64,000 bases of DNA, taken from the NCBI RefSeq assembly GCF_008761635.1, contig NZ_CP044344.1:3844001-3908000 (forward strand). Reading direction: 5' to 3'. This stretch comes from Nocardioides cynanchi. Its GTDB lineage: Bacteria; Actinomycetota; Actinomycetes; Propionibacteriales; Nocardioidaceae. Below the pieces are notes generated by a model, which had not been told where the DNA came from, ran no database searches, and saw nothing but the letters and a program-made list of their open reading frames with translations. Below, piece after piece: positions 26,824 to 37,371 of the stretch (within the stretch, counting starts at the first letter, position 1; the number at the start of each line of letters is the position of its first letter). Made by a program: the position numbers and the translations under genes.

Positions 26824-27798
26824 GTGACGCTTGCGTCCGACACCGCGCTCGACGCGCCGTCGGCTGCCTCGGGCACTCCCGCACGTCGTCGGCGGCGGTC
26901 GGCCGGGGGCCTGCCGGGCAGCCGGGTCGGCTACGTCTACGTGCTGCCGTTCTTCCTGGTGTTCGCCGCCTTCAGCGTCTACCCGTGGCTCGACACGGCC
27001 TGGGTCTCCCTGCACGACGTCCGGCTCTCGACCTACCACCACCAGACCTGGATCGGCCTGGCCAACTACCGCGACCTGTTCACCAACCCCTACTTCTGGA
27101 ACGCCTTCCGCAACACCTTCACGATCGGGGTGATCTCCACGATCCCCCAGCTGGTGATGGCGCTGGGCATCGCCCACCTCCTCAACTACCGGCTGCGAGG
27201 GCGGACGTTCTTCCGGGTCGCGATCCTGATGCCGTACGCCACCAGCCTGGCAGCGGCGACGGTGATCTTCCTCGAGCTCTTCGACACCAGGCTGGGGCTG
27301 GTCAACTGGGCGCTGCACCTCGTGCACCTGCCGACGGTCGACTGGCAGGGGTCGAAGTGGCCGGCCCAGGTCGCGGTGTCCACGATCATCACCTGGCGGT
27401 GGACGGGCTACAACGCGCTGATCTACCTCGCGGGCATGCAGGCGATCGACCCGAGCCTGTACGACGCGGCGGCGGTCGACGGGGCGAGCCGGTGGCGGCA
27501 GTTCGTCCACATCACCATCCCGGGGCTACGCCCCACCATCCTCTTCACGATCGTGGTGTCGACCATCGGCGCAGCGCAGATCTTCGGTGAGCCGCTGCTG
27601 TACCACAACGGGAAGGCCGACGGCGGCACTCAAGGTCAGTACCAGACGCTCGGACTGCTGATGTACCAGCAGGGGTGGGTCAACGACCGCCTCGGTCTGG
27701 CGTCCGCGACTGCCTGGACGATGTTCGTGATCATCCTGCTCGCCGTCGTGGCCAACCTGTTGTTCGCCCGCTGGCGCACCGTCCGGGAGCTGCGATGA
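26824..27798 (+). CDS. Sugar ABC permease, MalF/CebF type
   Basis: About 324 residues with six hydrophobic helices; the EAA loop is seen as YDAAAVDGASRWRQFVHITIPGLRP. The GTG at 26824 is chosen over the ATG at 26794 because GGAAGGGAG lies about 5 nt upstream. It forms the heterodimeric channel with the next gene, which it overlaps by ATGA. Energy would come from the MsiK-like ATPase three genes down. Confidence 0.9.
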   Translation: MTLASDTALDAPSAASGTPARRRRRSAGGLPGSRVGYVYVLPFFLVFAAFSVYPWLDTAWVSLHDVRLSTYHHQTWIGLANYRDLFTNPYFWNAFRNTFTIGVISTIPQLVMALGIAHLLNYRLRGRTFFRVAILMPYATSLAAATVIFLELFDTRLGLVNWALHLVHLPTVDWQGSKWPAQVAVSTIITWRWTGYNALIYLAGMQAIDPSLYDAAAVDGASRWRQFVHITIPGLRPTILFTIVVSTIGAAQIFGEPLLYHNGKADGGTQGQYQTLGLLMYQQGWVNDRLGLASATAWTMFVIILLAVVANLLFARWRTVRELR

Positions 27799-28670
27799 CC
27801 GTCGCCGAGACCGGTCAGCCCCGGGTCCGGGTGAAGCCGCCCCGGGACACGGGGCAGCACGATGCCGGGTGGGTCACCTACCTGGTGATCTCGCTGGTCA
27901 CCCTGGGTTCGGTCTTTCCCCTCTACTACACGATCGTGATGGCCTCACACACCAACGCCGAGATGTCCTCGGCGAACCCGCCGTGGGTGCCCAGCACGTC
28001 GCTGTTCTCCAACATCAAGGCGGCTCTCGCGATCGCACCGCTGAACAAGGGACTCCTCAACTCACTGGTGGTCTCCAGCGTGGTCACCCTGGGCACCGTG
28101 GCGCTGTGCACCCTGGCCGGATTCGCCTTCGCCAAGCTGCGGTTCCGAGGGTCCAACCTGCTCCTGGCCATCTGCATCGGCACGATGATGGTGCCGATGC
28201 AGATGGGAGTGATCCCGCTCTACATGCTGATGGCGCGGCTGGGCCTCGCCGGGCATCTGTCGGCCGTCATCCTGCCGACCCTGGTCACGGCGTTCGGGGT
28301 CTTCTTCATGCGTCAGTACATCAGCAGTGCTGTCCCGGACGAGCTGATCGAGGCGGCCTACATCGACGGCGCGGGACCCTTCCGGGTGTTCTGGTCCGTT
28401 GTGGTGCCCGCGGTCCGTCCGGCCATGGCCGTGCTGGCGATGCTGACGTTCCTGATGTCCTGGAACGACTTCTTCTGGCCGATCATCGTGCTCAGCTCGC
28501 AGAATCCCACCGTCCAGGTCTCCTTCCAGAGCCTGGCCACCGGCTATGCGCCGCAGCAGTCGATCATCATGGCCGGCACCATCTACGGCACCGTTCCGGT
28601 GCTGGTCGTCTTCGCATTGCTCGGTCGGCAGATCGTCGGCGGGATCATGCAAGGAGCAGTCAAGGGATGA
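27795..28670 (+). CDS. Sugar ABC permease, MalG/CebG type
   Basis: 291 residues with six helices. The EAA motif is LIEAAYIDGAGPFRVFWSVVVPAVRP. Start ATG at 27795 overlaps the upstream stop by 4 nt (ATGA), and its own stop overlaps the beta-glucosidase start in the same way, so the three genes are tightly coupled. The C terminus (GGIMQGAVKG) is typical of the MalG family and contacts the ATPase. Confidence 0.92.
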   Translation: MTVAETGQPRVRVKPPRDTGQHDAGWVTYLVISLVTLGSVFPLYYTIVMASHTNAEMSSANPPWVPSTSLFSNIKAALAIAPLNKGLLNSLVVSSVVTLGTVALCTLAGFAFAKLRFRGSNLLLAICIGTMMVPMQMGVIPLYMLMARLGLAGHLSAVILPTLVTAFGVFFMRQYISSAVPDELIEAAYIDGAGPFRVFWSVVVPAVRPAMAVLAMLTFLMSWNDFFWPIIVLSSQNPTVQVSFQSLATGYAPQQSIIMAGTIYGTVPVLVVFALLGRQIVGGIMQGAVKG

Positions 28671-30019
28671 GCACCACGCGCAGCTTTCCGGAGGGTTTCG
28701 TGTGGGGCGTCGGTACGGCGTCGTACCAGATCGAGGGGGCGGTCGCCGAGGACGGCCGTCGCCCGAGCATCTGGGACACGTTCTCCCACACACCGGGCAA
28801 GATCGCCCACGGTGACACCGGCGACGTGGCCTGCGACCACTACCACCGCTGGGTCGACGACCTCGACCTGCTGGTGGCGATGGGCATTCCCTCGTACCGG
28901 TTCTCCATCGCCTGGCCGCGGGTGATGCCCGACGGCCGCACGATCAACCAGCCGGGGATGGACTTCTACAAGCGGCTCCTCGACGGACTGCTCGAGCGCC
29001 GCATCGCACCCGTGGTCACGCTCTACCACTGGGACCTGCCCCAGGACCTCGAGGACCGGGGTGGCTGGCGGGACCGCGAGACCGTGGAGCTCTTCACCGA
29101 GTACGCCGTGGCGATGGGCAAGGAGATCGGCGACCGGGTTCCCGTGGTCACCACGCTCAACGAGCCGTGGTGCACCGCCTATCTCGGGCACGCCACCGGC
29201 GAGCACGCCCCGGGCCTGACCGACAACGCCCTCGCCTACGAGGTGGCCCACCACCTCAACCTGGCGCACGGACGAGCGGTCACCGCCCTGCGCGGCATCC
29301 TTCCGGCCGAGGCCCAGCTCTCGGTGACCCTCAACCTCCAGGAGGTGCTGCCGGCGACCGACCGTGCGGAAGACGTCGCGGCGGCGGCCCACGCCGAGGC
29401 GATCTCGAACCGGATCTTCCTGGACCCGATGCTCCGCGGCAGCTACCCCGTGGAGCTGATCGACTCCACGGCGCACCTCACCGACTGGTCGTTCGTCCGC
29501 GACGGCGACCTCGCCGAGGTCTCGGCACCGCTCGACTTCCTGGGCGTGAACTACTACTCGCCGGGCATGGTCACCGCGACGCCGGGATCGACGCCGTGGC
29601 CGGGCACCGACCGGGCCTGGCGGCACGACATGGACGCGCCCCAGACGATCATGGGCTGGGCGATCCAGCCGTCTGCGCTGACCGATCTGTTGGTCCGCAC
29701 CCACCGCGAGTCCGGCCTGCCCCTGGTGGTGACCGAGAACGGCATCGCCGGGCACGACGCGGTCGGAGCGGACGGTGCGGTCCACGACACCCACCGCATC
29801 GACTACCTGCGGGACCACCTGGCGGCCGTCCTCGACGCCGTCGAGCAGGGGGCCGACGTACGGGGCTACTTCGGCTGGACCCTGCTCGACAACTTCGAGT
29901 GGGCCTGGGGCTACGACAAGCGCTTCGGGCTGGTGCACGTCGACTTCGACGACCAGACCCGCACGCCCAAGGACTCCGCCCGCTGGTTCAGCGGCATCAT
30001 CGAGTGCAACGAGCTGTGA
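28667..30019 (+). CDS. GH1 beta-glucosidase
   Basis: 450 residues, a complete glycoside hydrolase family 1 barrel. The acid/base Glu is in TLNEPW (residue 166) and the nucleophile Glu in VTENG (residue 357). FVWGVGTASYQIEGA at the N terminus and WTLLDNFEWAWGYDKRFGLV at the C terminus are GH1 hallmarks. There is no signal peptide, so it cleaves imported cellobiose or aryl-beta-glucosides in the cytoplasm. Coupled to the permease gene by ATGA. Confidence 0.95.
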   Translation: MSTTRSFPEGFVWGVGTASYQIEGAVAEDGRRPSIWDTFSHTPGKIAHGDTGDVACDHYHRWVDDLDLLVAMGIPSYRFSIAWPRVMPDGRTINQPGMDFYKRLLDGLLERRIAPVVTLYHWDLPQDLEDRGGWRDRETVELFTEYAVAMGKEIGDRVPVVTTLNEPWCTAYLGHATGEHAPGLTDNALAYEVAHHLNLAHGRAVTALRGILPAEAQLSVTLNLQEVLPATDRAEDVAAAAHAEAISNRIFLDPMLRGSYPVELIDSTAHLTDWSFVRDGDLAEVSAPLDFLGVNYYSPGMVTATPGSTPWPGTDRAWRHDMDAPQTIMGWAIQPSALTDLLVRTHRESGLPLVVTENGIAGHDAVGADGAVHDTHRIDYLRDHLAAVLDAVEQGADVRGYFGWTLLDNFEWAWGYDKRFGLVHVDFDDQTRTPKDSARWFSGIIECNEL

Positions 30020-30038
30020 GCGAAGGACGAGGACGAGC

Positions 30039-31121
<1,083 letters not shown>

Positions 31122-31158
31122 GCTCCGGGCGTCGGCACGCCCTAGGCTCGGGCGCACC

Positions 31159-32211
31159 ATGACGTCGTACGCCCTCCTCGTCGCACCCGCGGCCAACCGC
31201 GTCTACGCGCAGGCCGCACCGCGGCTGACCCTCGCCGAGCTCGCCGTGCTCGACGCGACCGTCGGGCAGGGGCGGCTCGGGCCGGCCGAGGTCGTCGAGC
31301 TGGCCGGGGTGCCGTACGTCGCGTTCGACGGCGACCTGACCACGGACGACCTGGCCCACGTGGCCAACGTGTCCACGGCGCTGGCGCTGTTCGAACGCCA
31401 GGGCGAGCTGCTACGTCCGGTCCCGCTGCACCGCCTCGACCGGTTCGACGACGACCTGCTGACGATCCTGAAGTACCAGGGCAAGACCAACGAGCTGTTC
31501 ACCCGGATGCTGCTCAACGTCACCGTGCAGTCGTCGGGCGCGGCCGGGCGCGCGTTGACCGAGCGGCTCCGCATCCTGGACCCGCTGTGCGGTCGCGGCA
31601 CCACCCTCAACCAGGCGCTGATGTACGGCTGGCACGCCGCCGGGGTGGACCTCGACGAGCGCGACGTCGAGGCGTACGCCGCTTTCCTGCCGACCTGGCT
31701 CAAGCGGAAGCGGCTCAAGCACACCGCCGACACCAGTCGCCTGCGCCGGGACGGCCGGACCCTCGGTCGGCGCTTCTCGGCCGAGCTCGCACCGGACAAG
31801 GAGTCCTGGGCGGCCGGTGCGGCGATCCGGGTCACCGTCGACCACGCGGACACGACCGCGGTCCCCGACATCTTCAAGGCCGCGAGCTTCGACGCGATCG
31901 TCACCGACGCGCCGTACGGCGTGCAGCACGGCAGCAGGTCCGGCGGCGCCCTGCAGCGGAGCCCGTTGGACCTGCTGGCCATGGCCCTTCCCGGCTGGGT
32001 CCGGGTGCTACGACCGGGGGGCGCGGTCGGGATCGCGGTGAACAACCGGACCAGCCCCCGCGCCGACACCCTGCAGGTGCTGGCCGACGCCGGTCTCCAG
32101 CCGCTCGACTCGGAGCCCTACCGCGGCTTCGAGCACCGGGTCGACCAGGCCATCGTGCGCGATGTGGTCGTGGCCGTGAAGGGCCCGGCCCAGGAGGCCG
32201 GACGGGGTTAG
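31159..32211 (+). CDS. TRM11-like RNA methyltransferase family protein
   Basis: 350 residues. The SAM-binding motif DPLCGRGTTLNQAL and the catalytic TDAPYG (an NPPY-type variant) are those of THUMP/TRM11-family guanosine-N2 methyltransferases. The N-terminal 130 residues could be a divergent THUMP/ferredoxin-like region but are not clearly so. RNA substrate inferred from the family. It follows the sugar operon by 37 nt and is probably an independent unit. Confidence 0.75.
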   Translation: MTSYALLVAPAANRVYAQAAPRLTLAELAVLDATVGQGRLGPAEVVELAGVPYVAFDGDLTTDDLAHVANVSTALALFERQGELLRPVPLHRLDRFDDDLLTILKYQGKTNELFTRMLLNVTVQSSGAAGRALTERLRILDPLCGRGTTLNQALMYGWHAAGVDLDERDVEAYAAFLPTWLKRKRLKHTADTSRLRRDGRTLGRRFSAELAPDKESWAAGAAIRVTVDHADTTAVPDIFKAASFDAIVTDAPYGVQHGSRSGGALQRSPLDLLAMALPGWVRVLRPGGAVGIAVNNRTSPRADTLQVLADAGLQPLDSEPYRGFEHRVDQAIVRDVVVAVKGPAQEAGRG

Positions 32212-32221
32212 TCTGGCGACC

Positions 32222-32857
32222 ATGGACACGCCCGACCCGTCCCAGCTGCGGATCTCCGACCAGGACCGTCACCAGGTGGCCGAGGTCCTGCGCGAGGCCG
32301 CCGGTGAGGGCCGGATCGACTTCGACGAGCTCGACCAGCGGCTCGAGGCGACGTACTCGGCGCGGACCTACGCCGACCTGGTGCCGATCACGCTCGACCT
32401 GCCGACCACCGCCGCCACCCAGCTGCCCGCGCGGGCGGCCGCCGCGACCCCGTCTCCAGTGGTGCCCGGCCCTGCCGAGGAGCGGCACGTCGCCATCCTG
32501 GGCGGTTTCGACCGCACCGGGGTCTGGGTCGTGCCGCAGCACCTCAGCATCTTCGCCTTCATGGGCGGCGTGACCCTCGACCTGCGGCAGGCCCGGTTCG
32601 CGGCGCGCGAGGTGACCGTCACCGTCAACGCGATCATGGGTGGCGCCGACATCACGGTGAACCCGCAGACCCACGTGATCCTCGAGGGCACCGGGATCAT
32701 GGGCGGCTACTCCGGTCCGTCGGACCGCACGCCGGCCGAGCTCGGCGCCGACGCCCCGGTCGTGCGGATCCGCGGCGTCGCGATCATGGGTGGGGTCAGC
32801 GTCACCCGCAAGCCCGTGCGGGGTGACCGGCGGGAGCTCAGGCGCTCGGCTGACTAG
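32222..32857 (+). CDS. DUF1707 protein with LiaF-like C-terminal domain
   Basis: 211 residues. Residues 8-60 (LRISDQDRHQVAEVLREAAG, then IDFDELDQRLEATYSARTYADL) form the DUF1707 SHOCT-like helical pair common in actinobacteria. The C-terminal 110 residues contain three copies of an IMGG turn, as in the cell-wall-stress LiaF-like domain. No membrane helix. Cell-envelope stress response is a family-based guess. The last 20 bp overlap the convergent ATPase gene. Confidence 0.82.
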   Translation: MDTPDPSQLRISDQDRHQVAEVLREAAGEGRIDFDELDQRLEATYSARTYADLVPITLDLPTTAATQLPARAAAATPSPVVPGPAEERHVAILGGFDRTGVWVVPQHLSIFAFMGGVTLDLRQARFAAREVTVTVNAIMGGADITVNPQTHVILEGTGIMGGYSGPSDRTPAELGADAPVVRIRGVAIMGGVSVTRKPVRGDRRELRRSAD

Positions 32858-34106
32858 CGCCTTCCTGCTCGGCGGGCGTCGCGACGGAGTCCTGCTCCTC
32901 GGCCACGGCCTCGGTGGAGGTGTCGCTGGGCACCGTGCCGGCGTTGGCGGCGTCGAGGGTGAGGTTCTCCCCGGTCGACGGGTCGAAGAGGTGCATCTTG
33001 GAGGAGTCGACGTAGATCTCCGCCTCGTCGCCCTCCTTGATCCGGCTGGAGCCGTCCAGGCCGATCACCAGCTGGGTGCGCATCGACTCGCCGTCGAGGT
33101 CGCGCTCGAGCTGGGCGAGCTGCTGCTGCACCTCGGCCGGGGCCTCGAAGGGGATGTAGGCGTAGGCCTCGTTGCCCAGCCACTCCACGACGTCGACCTT
33201 GGCCTTGAAGGTCGAGCCCGAGGTCTTGCCGGAGTCCATCACCGACGCGTCCTCGAAGTGCTCGGGCCGGATGCCGGCGATCAGCAGTCCCTTGCCCTGC
33301 ACCCGCTTGGCCTTGTCCTCCGGGATGGCGACGGTGCCGAACGGCAGCTTGACCTGGTTGCCCTCGACGGTGGCGGGCAGGAAGTTCATCGGCGGGCTGC
33401 CGATGAAGCCGGCCACGAACAGGTTGCCCGGGTTGGTGTAGAGCTCGCGCGGGGTCGCGAGCTGCTGGAGGACACCCCGCTTGAGCACTGCGACCCGGTC
33501 GCCGAGGGTCATCGCCTCGGTCTGGTCGTGGGTGACGTAGACCGTGGTGATCCCGAGCCGCTTCTGGAGCCGGGAGATCTCGGTGCGCATCTGGCCACGG
33601 AGCTTGGCGTCCAGGTTGGACAGCGGCTCGTCGAAGAGGAAGGCCTCGGCGTCGCGGACGATCGCCCGGCCCATCGCGACCCGCTGTCGCTGGCCACCGG
33701 AGAGGTTGCCGGGCTTACGCTCGAGGTGCTCGTCGAGCTCCAGGGTCTTGGAGGCGTCGCGCACCTTCTTGTCGACCTCGTCGTTCGAGGCGCCGGCCAG
33801 CCGCAGCGGGAACGCGATGTTCTCGTAGACGGTCAGGTGCGGGTAGAGCGCGTAGTTCTGGAACACCATCGCGAGGTTGCGGTCGCGTGGCGCCAGGTCG
33901 TTGACCCGCTTGTCGCCGATCATCATGTCGCCGGAGGTGATGTCCTCCAGGCCGACGATCATCCGCAGCAGGGTCGACTTGCCGCAGCCCGACGGCCCGA
34001 CGAGGATCACGAACTCCCCGTCCGCGACGTCGATGCTGATGTCGTTCACGGCGGGGAAGCCGTCGCCGTACTTCTTGACGATGTTCTTCATCTGGATGGC
34101 GGCCAT
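32838..34106 (-). CDS. ugpC: Sugar ABC transporter ATPase, UgpC type
   Basis: 422 residues. Walker A GPSGCGKST, signature LSGGQRQR, Walker B FLFDEP, switch region THDQTEAM. The C-terminal OB region is longer than usual (insert around KVDVVEWLGNEAYAYIP) and ends in an acidic Glu/Ser/Thr/Ala-rich tail of about 30 residues. Last gene of the second sugar operon. ATG at 34104-34106, 8 nt after the permease stop. Distinct in sequence from the MsiK-like ATPase at 30039. Confidence 0.92.
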   Translation of the reverse strand: MAAIQMKNIVKKYGDGFPAVNDISIDVADGEFVILVGPSGCGKSTLLRMIVGLEDITSGDMMIGDKRVNDLAPRDRNLAMVFQNYALYPHLTVYENIAFPLRLAGASNDEVDKKVRDASKTLELDEHLERKPGNLSGGQRQRVAMGRAIVRDAEAFLFDEPLSNLDAKLRGQMRTEISRLQKRLGITTVYVTHDQTEAMTLGDRVAVLKRGVLQQLATPRELYTNPGNLFVAGFIGSPPMNFLPATVEGNQVKLPFGTVAIPEDKAKRVQGKGLLIAGIRPEHFEDASVMDSGKTSGSTFKAKVDVVEWLGNEAYAYIPFEAPAEVQQQLAQLERDLDGESMRTQLVIGLDGSSRIKEGDEAEIYVDSSKMHLFDPSTGENLTLDAANAGTVPSDTSTEAVAEEQDSVATPAEQEGASQPSA

Positions 34107-34114
34107 GGAAATCC

Positions 34115-34963
34115 CTAACCCTTCACTGCGCCGGAGGTCAGACCGGCAACGATCTTGCGCTGGAACAACAGGACGATGACGATCACCGGGACCGTGACGA
34201 TCACGGACGCGGTGGCGAGCTGGGAGTACGGCGGGTTGAACGGGTCCGGCCCGACGAAGAACGACATCTGGGCGGGCACCGTGCGGGACGCCGTCGTCGA
34301 GGTGAGCGACAGCGACAGCACGAACTCGTTCCAGGCGAAGAAGAACGTCAGGATCGCCGCGGTGAAGACGCCTGGTGCCGCGAGCGGGACGATCACCTTG
34401 CGGAAGGCCTGCCACGACGTCGCCCCGTCGACCTGGGCGGCCTGCTCCATCTCCCACGGGATCTCGCGGAAGAACGCCGACAGGGTCCAGATCGCCAGCG
34501 GCAGCGTGAAGGTCATGTAGGGGATGATCAGGCCGGGCCAGGTGTTGAACAGGTGGAACGTGCGCCACATGTCGAACAGCGGGCCGACCAGGGCCACCAC
34601 CGGGAACATCGCGATCGCCAGGGCCATCGAGAGCACGAGCCGCTTGCCCTTGAACTCCAGCCGGGCGATGGCGTACGCCGCCAGCGTCGCGATGATCACC
34701 GCCAGGAAGGTGGCGATGATCGAGATCCCGAACGAGTTGCGCAGCGCCGCCAGGAAGTCGTGCGACGAGCTCTTGTCGGCGGTCATCCCGAGCAGGACCT
34801 TGTAGTTGTCCCACGTCGCGTGCTTGGGCAGGAACTGCGGACTGCCTGTCGACGTCTCCTGCAGCGACTTGAACGACAGCGAGACGATCCACGCCACCGG
34901 CAGGAGGCACCAGACCATGATCAGCACGAAGCCGACCCAGGTGCCGATTCCGGACTTCTTCAT
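34115..34963 (-). CDS. Sugar ABC permease, MalG type
   Basis: 282 residues with six helices. The EAA loop is WEMEQAAQVDGATSWQAFRKVIVPLAAP and the C terminus is VAGLTSGAVKG. The ATG at 34961-34963 shares one base with the stop of the upstream permease (TGATG), so translation is coupled. Substrate unknown; the binding protein upstream gives no clear sugar. Confidence 0.92.
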   Translation of the reverse strand: MKKSGIGTWVGFVLIMVWCLLPVAWIVSLSFKSLQETSTGSPQFLPKHATWDNYKVLLGMTADKSSSHDFLAALRNSFGISIIATFLAVIIATLAAYAIARLEFKGKRLVLSMALAIAMFPVVALVGPLFDMWRTFHLFNTWPGLIIPYMTFTLPLAIWTLSAFFREIPWEMEQAAQVDGATSWQAFRKVIVPLAAPGVFTAAILTFFFAWNEFVLSLSLTSTTASRTVPAQMSFFVGPDPFNPPYSQLATASVIVTVPVIVIVLLFQRKIVAGLTSGAVKG

Positions 34964-35916
34964 CAGCCCTCACCTCTCGCCTGAGCCAGGTCGACCTTGA
35001 AGAACTTCACGATCAGGTACGCCAGCAGCAGCACCGTGAGGAACAGCAGCACCGACAGGGCGGAGCCCATGCCGAGCTGGAACTGTTCGATGGATTGTCG
35101 ATAGGTCAGGAACGACGACGACTCGGTGTTCTGGGCGCCCTTGGTCATCACGTAGATGTTGTCGAAGATCCGGAAGGCGTCGAGGCCACGGAACAGGACG
35201 GCGACCATGATCGCCGCCTTCATGTTCGGCAGGATCACCCGGAACAGGCGCTGGCTGGCGGTCGCGCCGTCCACCTTGGACGCCTCGACCATGTCCTCGG
35301 AGATCTGCGAGAGACCGGCCAGCAGCAGCAGCGCCATGAACGGCGTGGTCTTCCAGATCTCGCTGACCATGATCGCGAACATCGCGTGCCAGTGGTCGCC
35401 GTACCAGTTGGTCGTGCTGCTGATGCCCGGGAGCCAGCCGAACCAGGAGTTCACCCACCCGTTGTTGATCGAGAAGGTGAACTGCCAGGCGAAGGCCGAG
35501 ACCACGGTGATGATGCCGTAGGGGATCAGGATCGAGGTCCGCATCAGGCCGCGGGCGAAAATGATCCGGTGCATCACCATCGCGAAGGCGAAGCCGATCA
35601 CCAGCTCGATCGCGACCGTGACCACCATGATGATCACGGTGTTGACGGTGTCCTTCCAGAACAGCGAGTCACCGAGGATCGTGACGTAGTTGCCGACCCC
35701 GACGAAGGACTTGTTGCTGGGGTCGGTCAGCCGGTAGCGGAACAGCGACAGGTACAACGCCTGCAGCATCGGGTACGCCGTGACCAGCAGCATCAGGATG
35801 ACCGCCGGGGCCACCAGCCGCTGGCCGAGGCGGTTCTCGGCGACCAACCGGTCGCTGAAGACGACCTTCTTCTCGGGCTGCTGGGTGGCGGCCGGCGTGG
35901 CGATGGTGGTGCTCAC
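34963..35916 (-). CDS. Sugar ABC permease, MalF type
   Basis: 317 residues with six helices, a cytoplasmic N-terminal extension of about 35 residues, and the EAA loop DMVEASKVDGATASQRLFRVILPNMKA. The GTG start at 35914-35916 overlaps the binding-protein stop as GTGA, and its stop overlaps the next gene as TGATG. Confidence 0.92.
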   Translation of the reverse strand: MSTTIATPAATQQPEKKVVFSDRLVAENRLGQRLVAPAVILMLLVTAYPMLQALYLSLFRYRLTDPSNKSFVGVGNYVTILGDSLFWKDTVNTVIIMVVTVAIELVIGFAFAMVMHRIIFARGLMRTSILIPYGIITVVSAFAWQFTFSINNGWVNSWFGWLPGISSTTNWYGDHWHAMFAIMVSEIWKTTPFMALLLLAGLSQISEDMVEASKVDGATASQRLFRVILPNMKAAIMVAVLFRGLDAFRIFDNIYVMTKGAQNTESSSFLTYRQSIEQFQLGMGSALSVLLFLTVLLLAYLIVKFFKVDLAQARGEG

Positions 35917-37235
35917 AGGAGGCTCTTTCCCTTGAGGACGTCCTCGATGAACGTCGCGGACGAGGAGGGCGTCGAGGAGTTGACCGAGGTCGGCGGGTGC
36001 CAGGTGCTCTGGATGGCTCCGGAGATGTCGCTCCAGTACGGCGTCACCGAGCGCGGGGCGGCGGCGTTGAGGCTGTCCTGGAACAGCTTGAGCAGCGGCG
36101 CCGGGTAGAGCTTCTGGAGCTTGGGGTCCTGATAGCCGGCCTCGCTGGCCGGCATGTTGCCGGTGAGCTCGGCGTTGATGCCCTGGTTCTCCGGCTTGAC
36201 GATGCACGCTGCGGCCTGGCTGGCCAGGTCGACGTGGCTGGAGTAGGCGCTGACCCCGATCCCGATGCCGCCGTACGGCGGGGTGGAGGTCTTGCCGGCG
36301 ACCGTCTCGGGATACATCGCGTAGCCGATGTCCTTGGCCACGGCCGGGTCGGTCGAGTCGTAGTTGTGCCAGATGTAGGTCCAGTTGACCATGAACGCGC
36401 CGTTGGAGGCCTCGAACGTGCTGCCGGCCTGGCCCTCCTGCGCGACGGTCAGGTCGGGCGGCGCCGCCTTGGAGCTGGCCAGCTCCTGGATCACCTTGGC
36501 GGCGTCGGCCCCGGCCGGGCTGTTGACGTCGACCTTGGCGTCCACGCCCTTCGAGGCGTCGGAGATCAGGGACCCGCCGGCGCCCGAGATCAGCGCGTTG
36601 ATCCAGACGACGTACCCCTCGTACTTGTTGGCCTGGACCGCGACGGTGCCACCGTTGTCAGAGGCCGCCTTGATGATCTGGTCCCAGCTGACCGGCTTGC
36701 TCATGTCGATGTTGGCCTTCTGGACGAAGGACTTGCGGTACCACAGCACCTGGGTGTTGGACCAGAACGGATAGGCGACCAGCTGGCCGCCCCACGTGGC
36801 CGCGGCCGCCGCACCCTGGAACGACTGACTCTTGAGGGTCTGCTGTTCGGCCTGGGGGATCGGCGCCAGGAAGCCGGCGTTGGCCAGCTCGGCGGTGTAC
36901 GGCGGGTCGATGCTCATGATGTCGATGCCGGAGTCGTGGGCGGCGAGACGTCGAGCGAGCTGGACGCGCTGCTGGTTCGCGTCCTGGGGGAGGGTCTGGG
37001 TGACCACCTTGTAGGCACCGTTGCTGGCCTTGGTGCAGGCTGCGGCGACCGCCGCCTGACCGCCGCTGTCGGGGTTGATGTACCAGGTGAGGGTCGGTGT
37101 GGCCCCGCTGCTGCCGCCGCACGCCGTCAGCACGCCGGCGGCCGTGGCCAGGACCGCCAGCGACCCGGTGAGGCGGCGGATCCTGGGGTTGCTGCGGTGG
37201 GGGTTCGATCCCCGAGCTCGTCTGAGCACGCGCAT
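35913..37235 (-). CDS. ABC transporter substrate-binding lipoprotein
   Basis: 440 residues. An Arg-rich N terminus leads to a lipobox LTAC (Cys near 39) and then an SBP_bac_1-type fold (TLTWYINPDSGGQAAVAAAC; GGIGIGVSAYSSHVDLA). No glycosidase is linked, so the ligand cannot be given; trehalose, maltose or glycerol phosphate carriers look alike. The ATG at 37233-37235 has GGAGGGAG upstream. First gene of a four-gene operon. Confidence 0.9.
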   Translation of the reverse strand: MRVLRRARGSNPHRSNPRIRRLTGSLAVLATAAGVLTACGGSSGATPTLTWYINPDSGGQAAVAAACTKASNGAYKVVTQTLPQDANQQRVQLARRLAAHDSGIDIMSIDPPYTAELANAGFLAPIPQAEQQTLKSQSFQGAAAAATWGGQLVAYPFWSNTQVLWYRKSFVQKANIDMSKPVSWDQIIKAASDNGGTVAVQANKYEGYVVWINALISGAGGSLISDASKGVDAKVDVNSPAGADAAKVIQELASSKAAPPDLTVAQEGQAGSTFEASNGAFMVNWTYIWHNYDSTDPAVAKDIGYAMYPETVAGKTSTPPYGGIGIGVSAYSSHVDLASQAAACIVKPENQGINAELTGNMPASEAGYQDPKLQKLYPAPLLKLFQDSLNAAAPRSVTPYWSDISGAIQSTWHPPTSVNSSTPSSSATFIEDVLKGKSLL

Positions 37236-37268
37236 GATGCGCTCCCTCCACGAAAGTGATCACCCTCA

Positions 37269-37297
37269 CATGTAGTCCGATTCCGGGTCGGTTACAA
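37269..37297 (-). promoter_or_regulatory. Putative promoter of the second sugar operon
   Basis: Read on the minus strand: TTGTAA (complement of 37292-37297), a 17-nt spacer, then TACATG (complement of 37269-37274), about 33 nt before the binding-protein start. Both hexamers keep key sigma-70-type bases (TTG; TA). An 8-bp GTGATCAC palindrome lies between promoter and start and may be an operator. Confidence 0.45.
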
Positions 37298-37371
37298 GCC
37301 TTGACCTGTTGCGACCGGTATGCGGGCAGGGTGAGATTTCACCCCTCGGGGTGAGGCTCTTCAGGCCCCGG

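Noticed and set aside
37196..37214. tRNA T-arm-like GGGGTTCGATCCCC
   Set aside because: The stem and 7-nt loop do not fit a T arm, no acceptor or anticodon arm surrounds it, and it lies in the coding start of the binding-protein gene.
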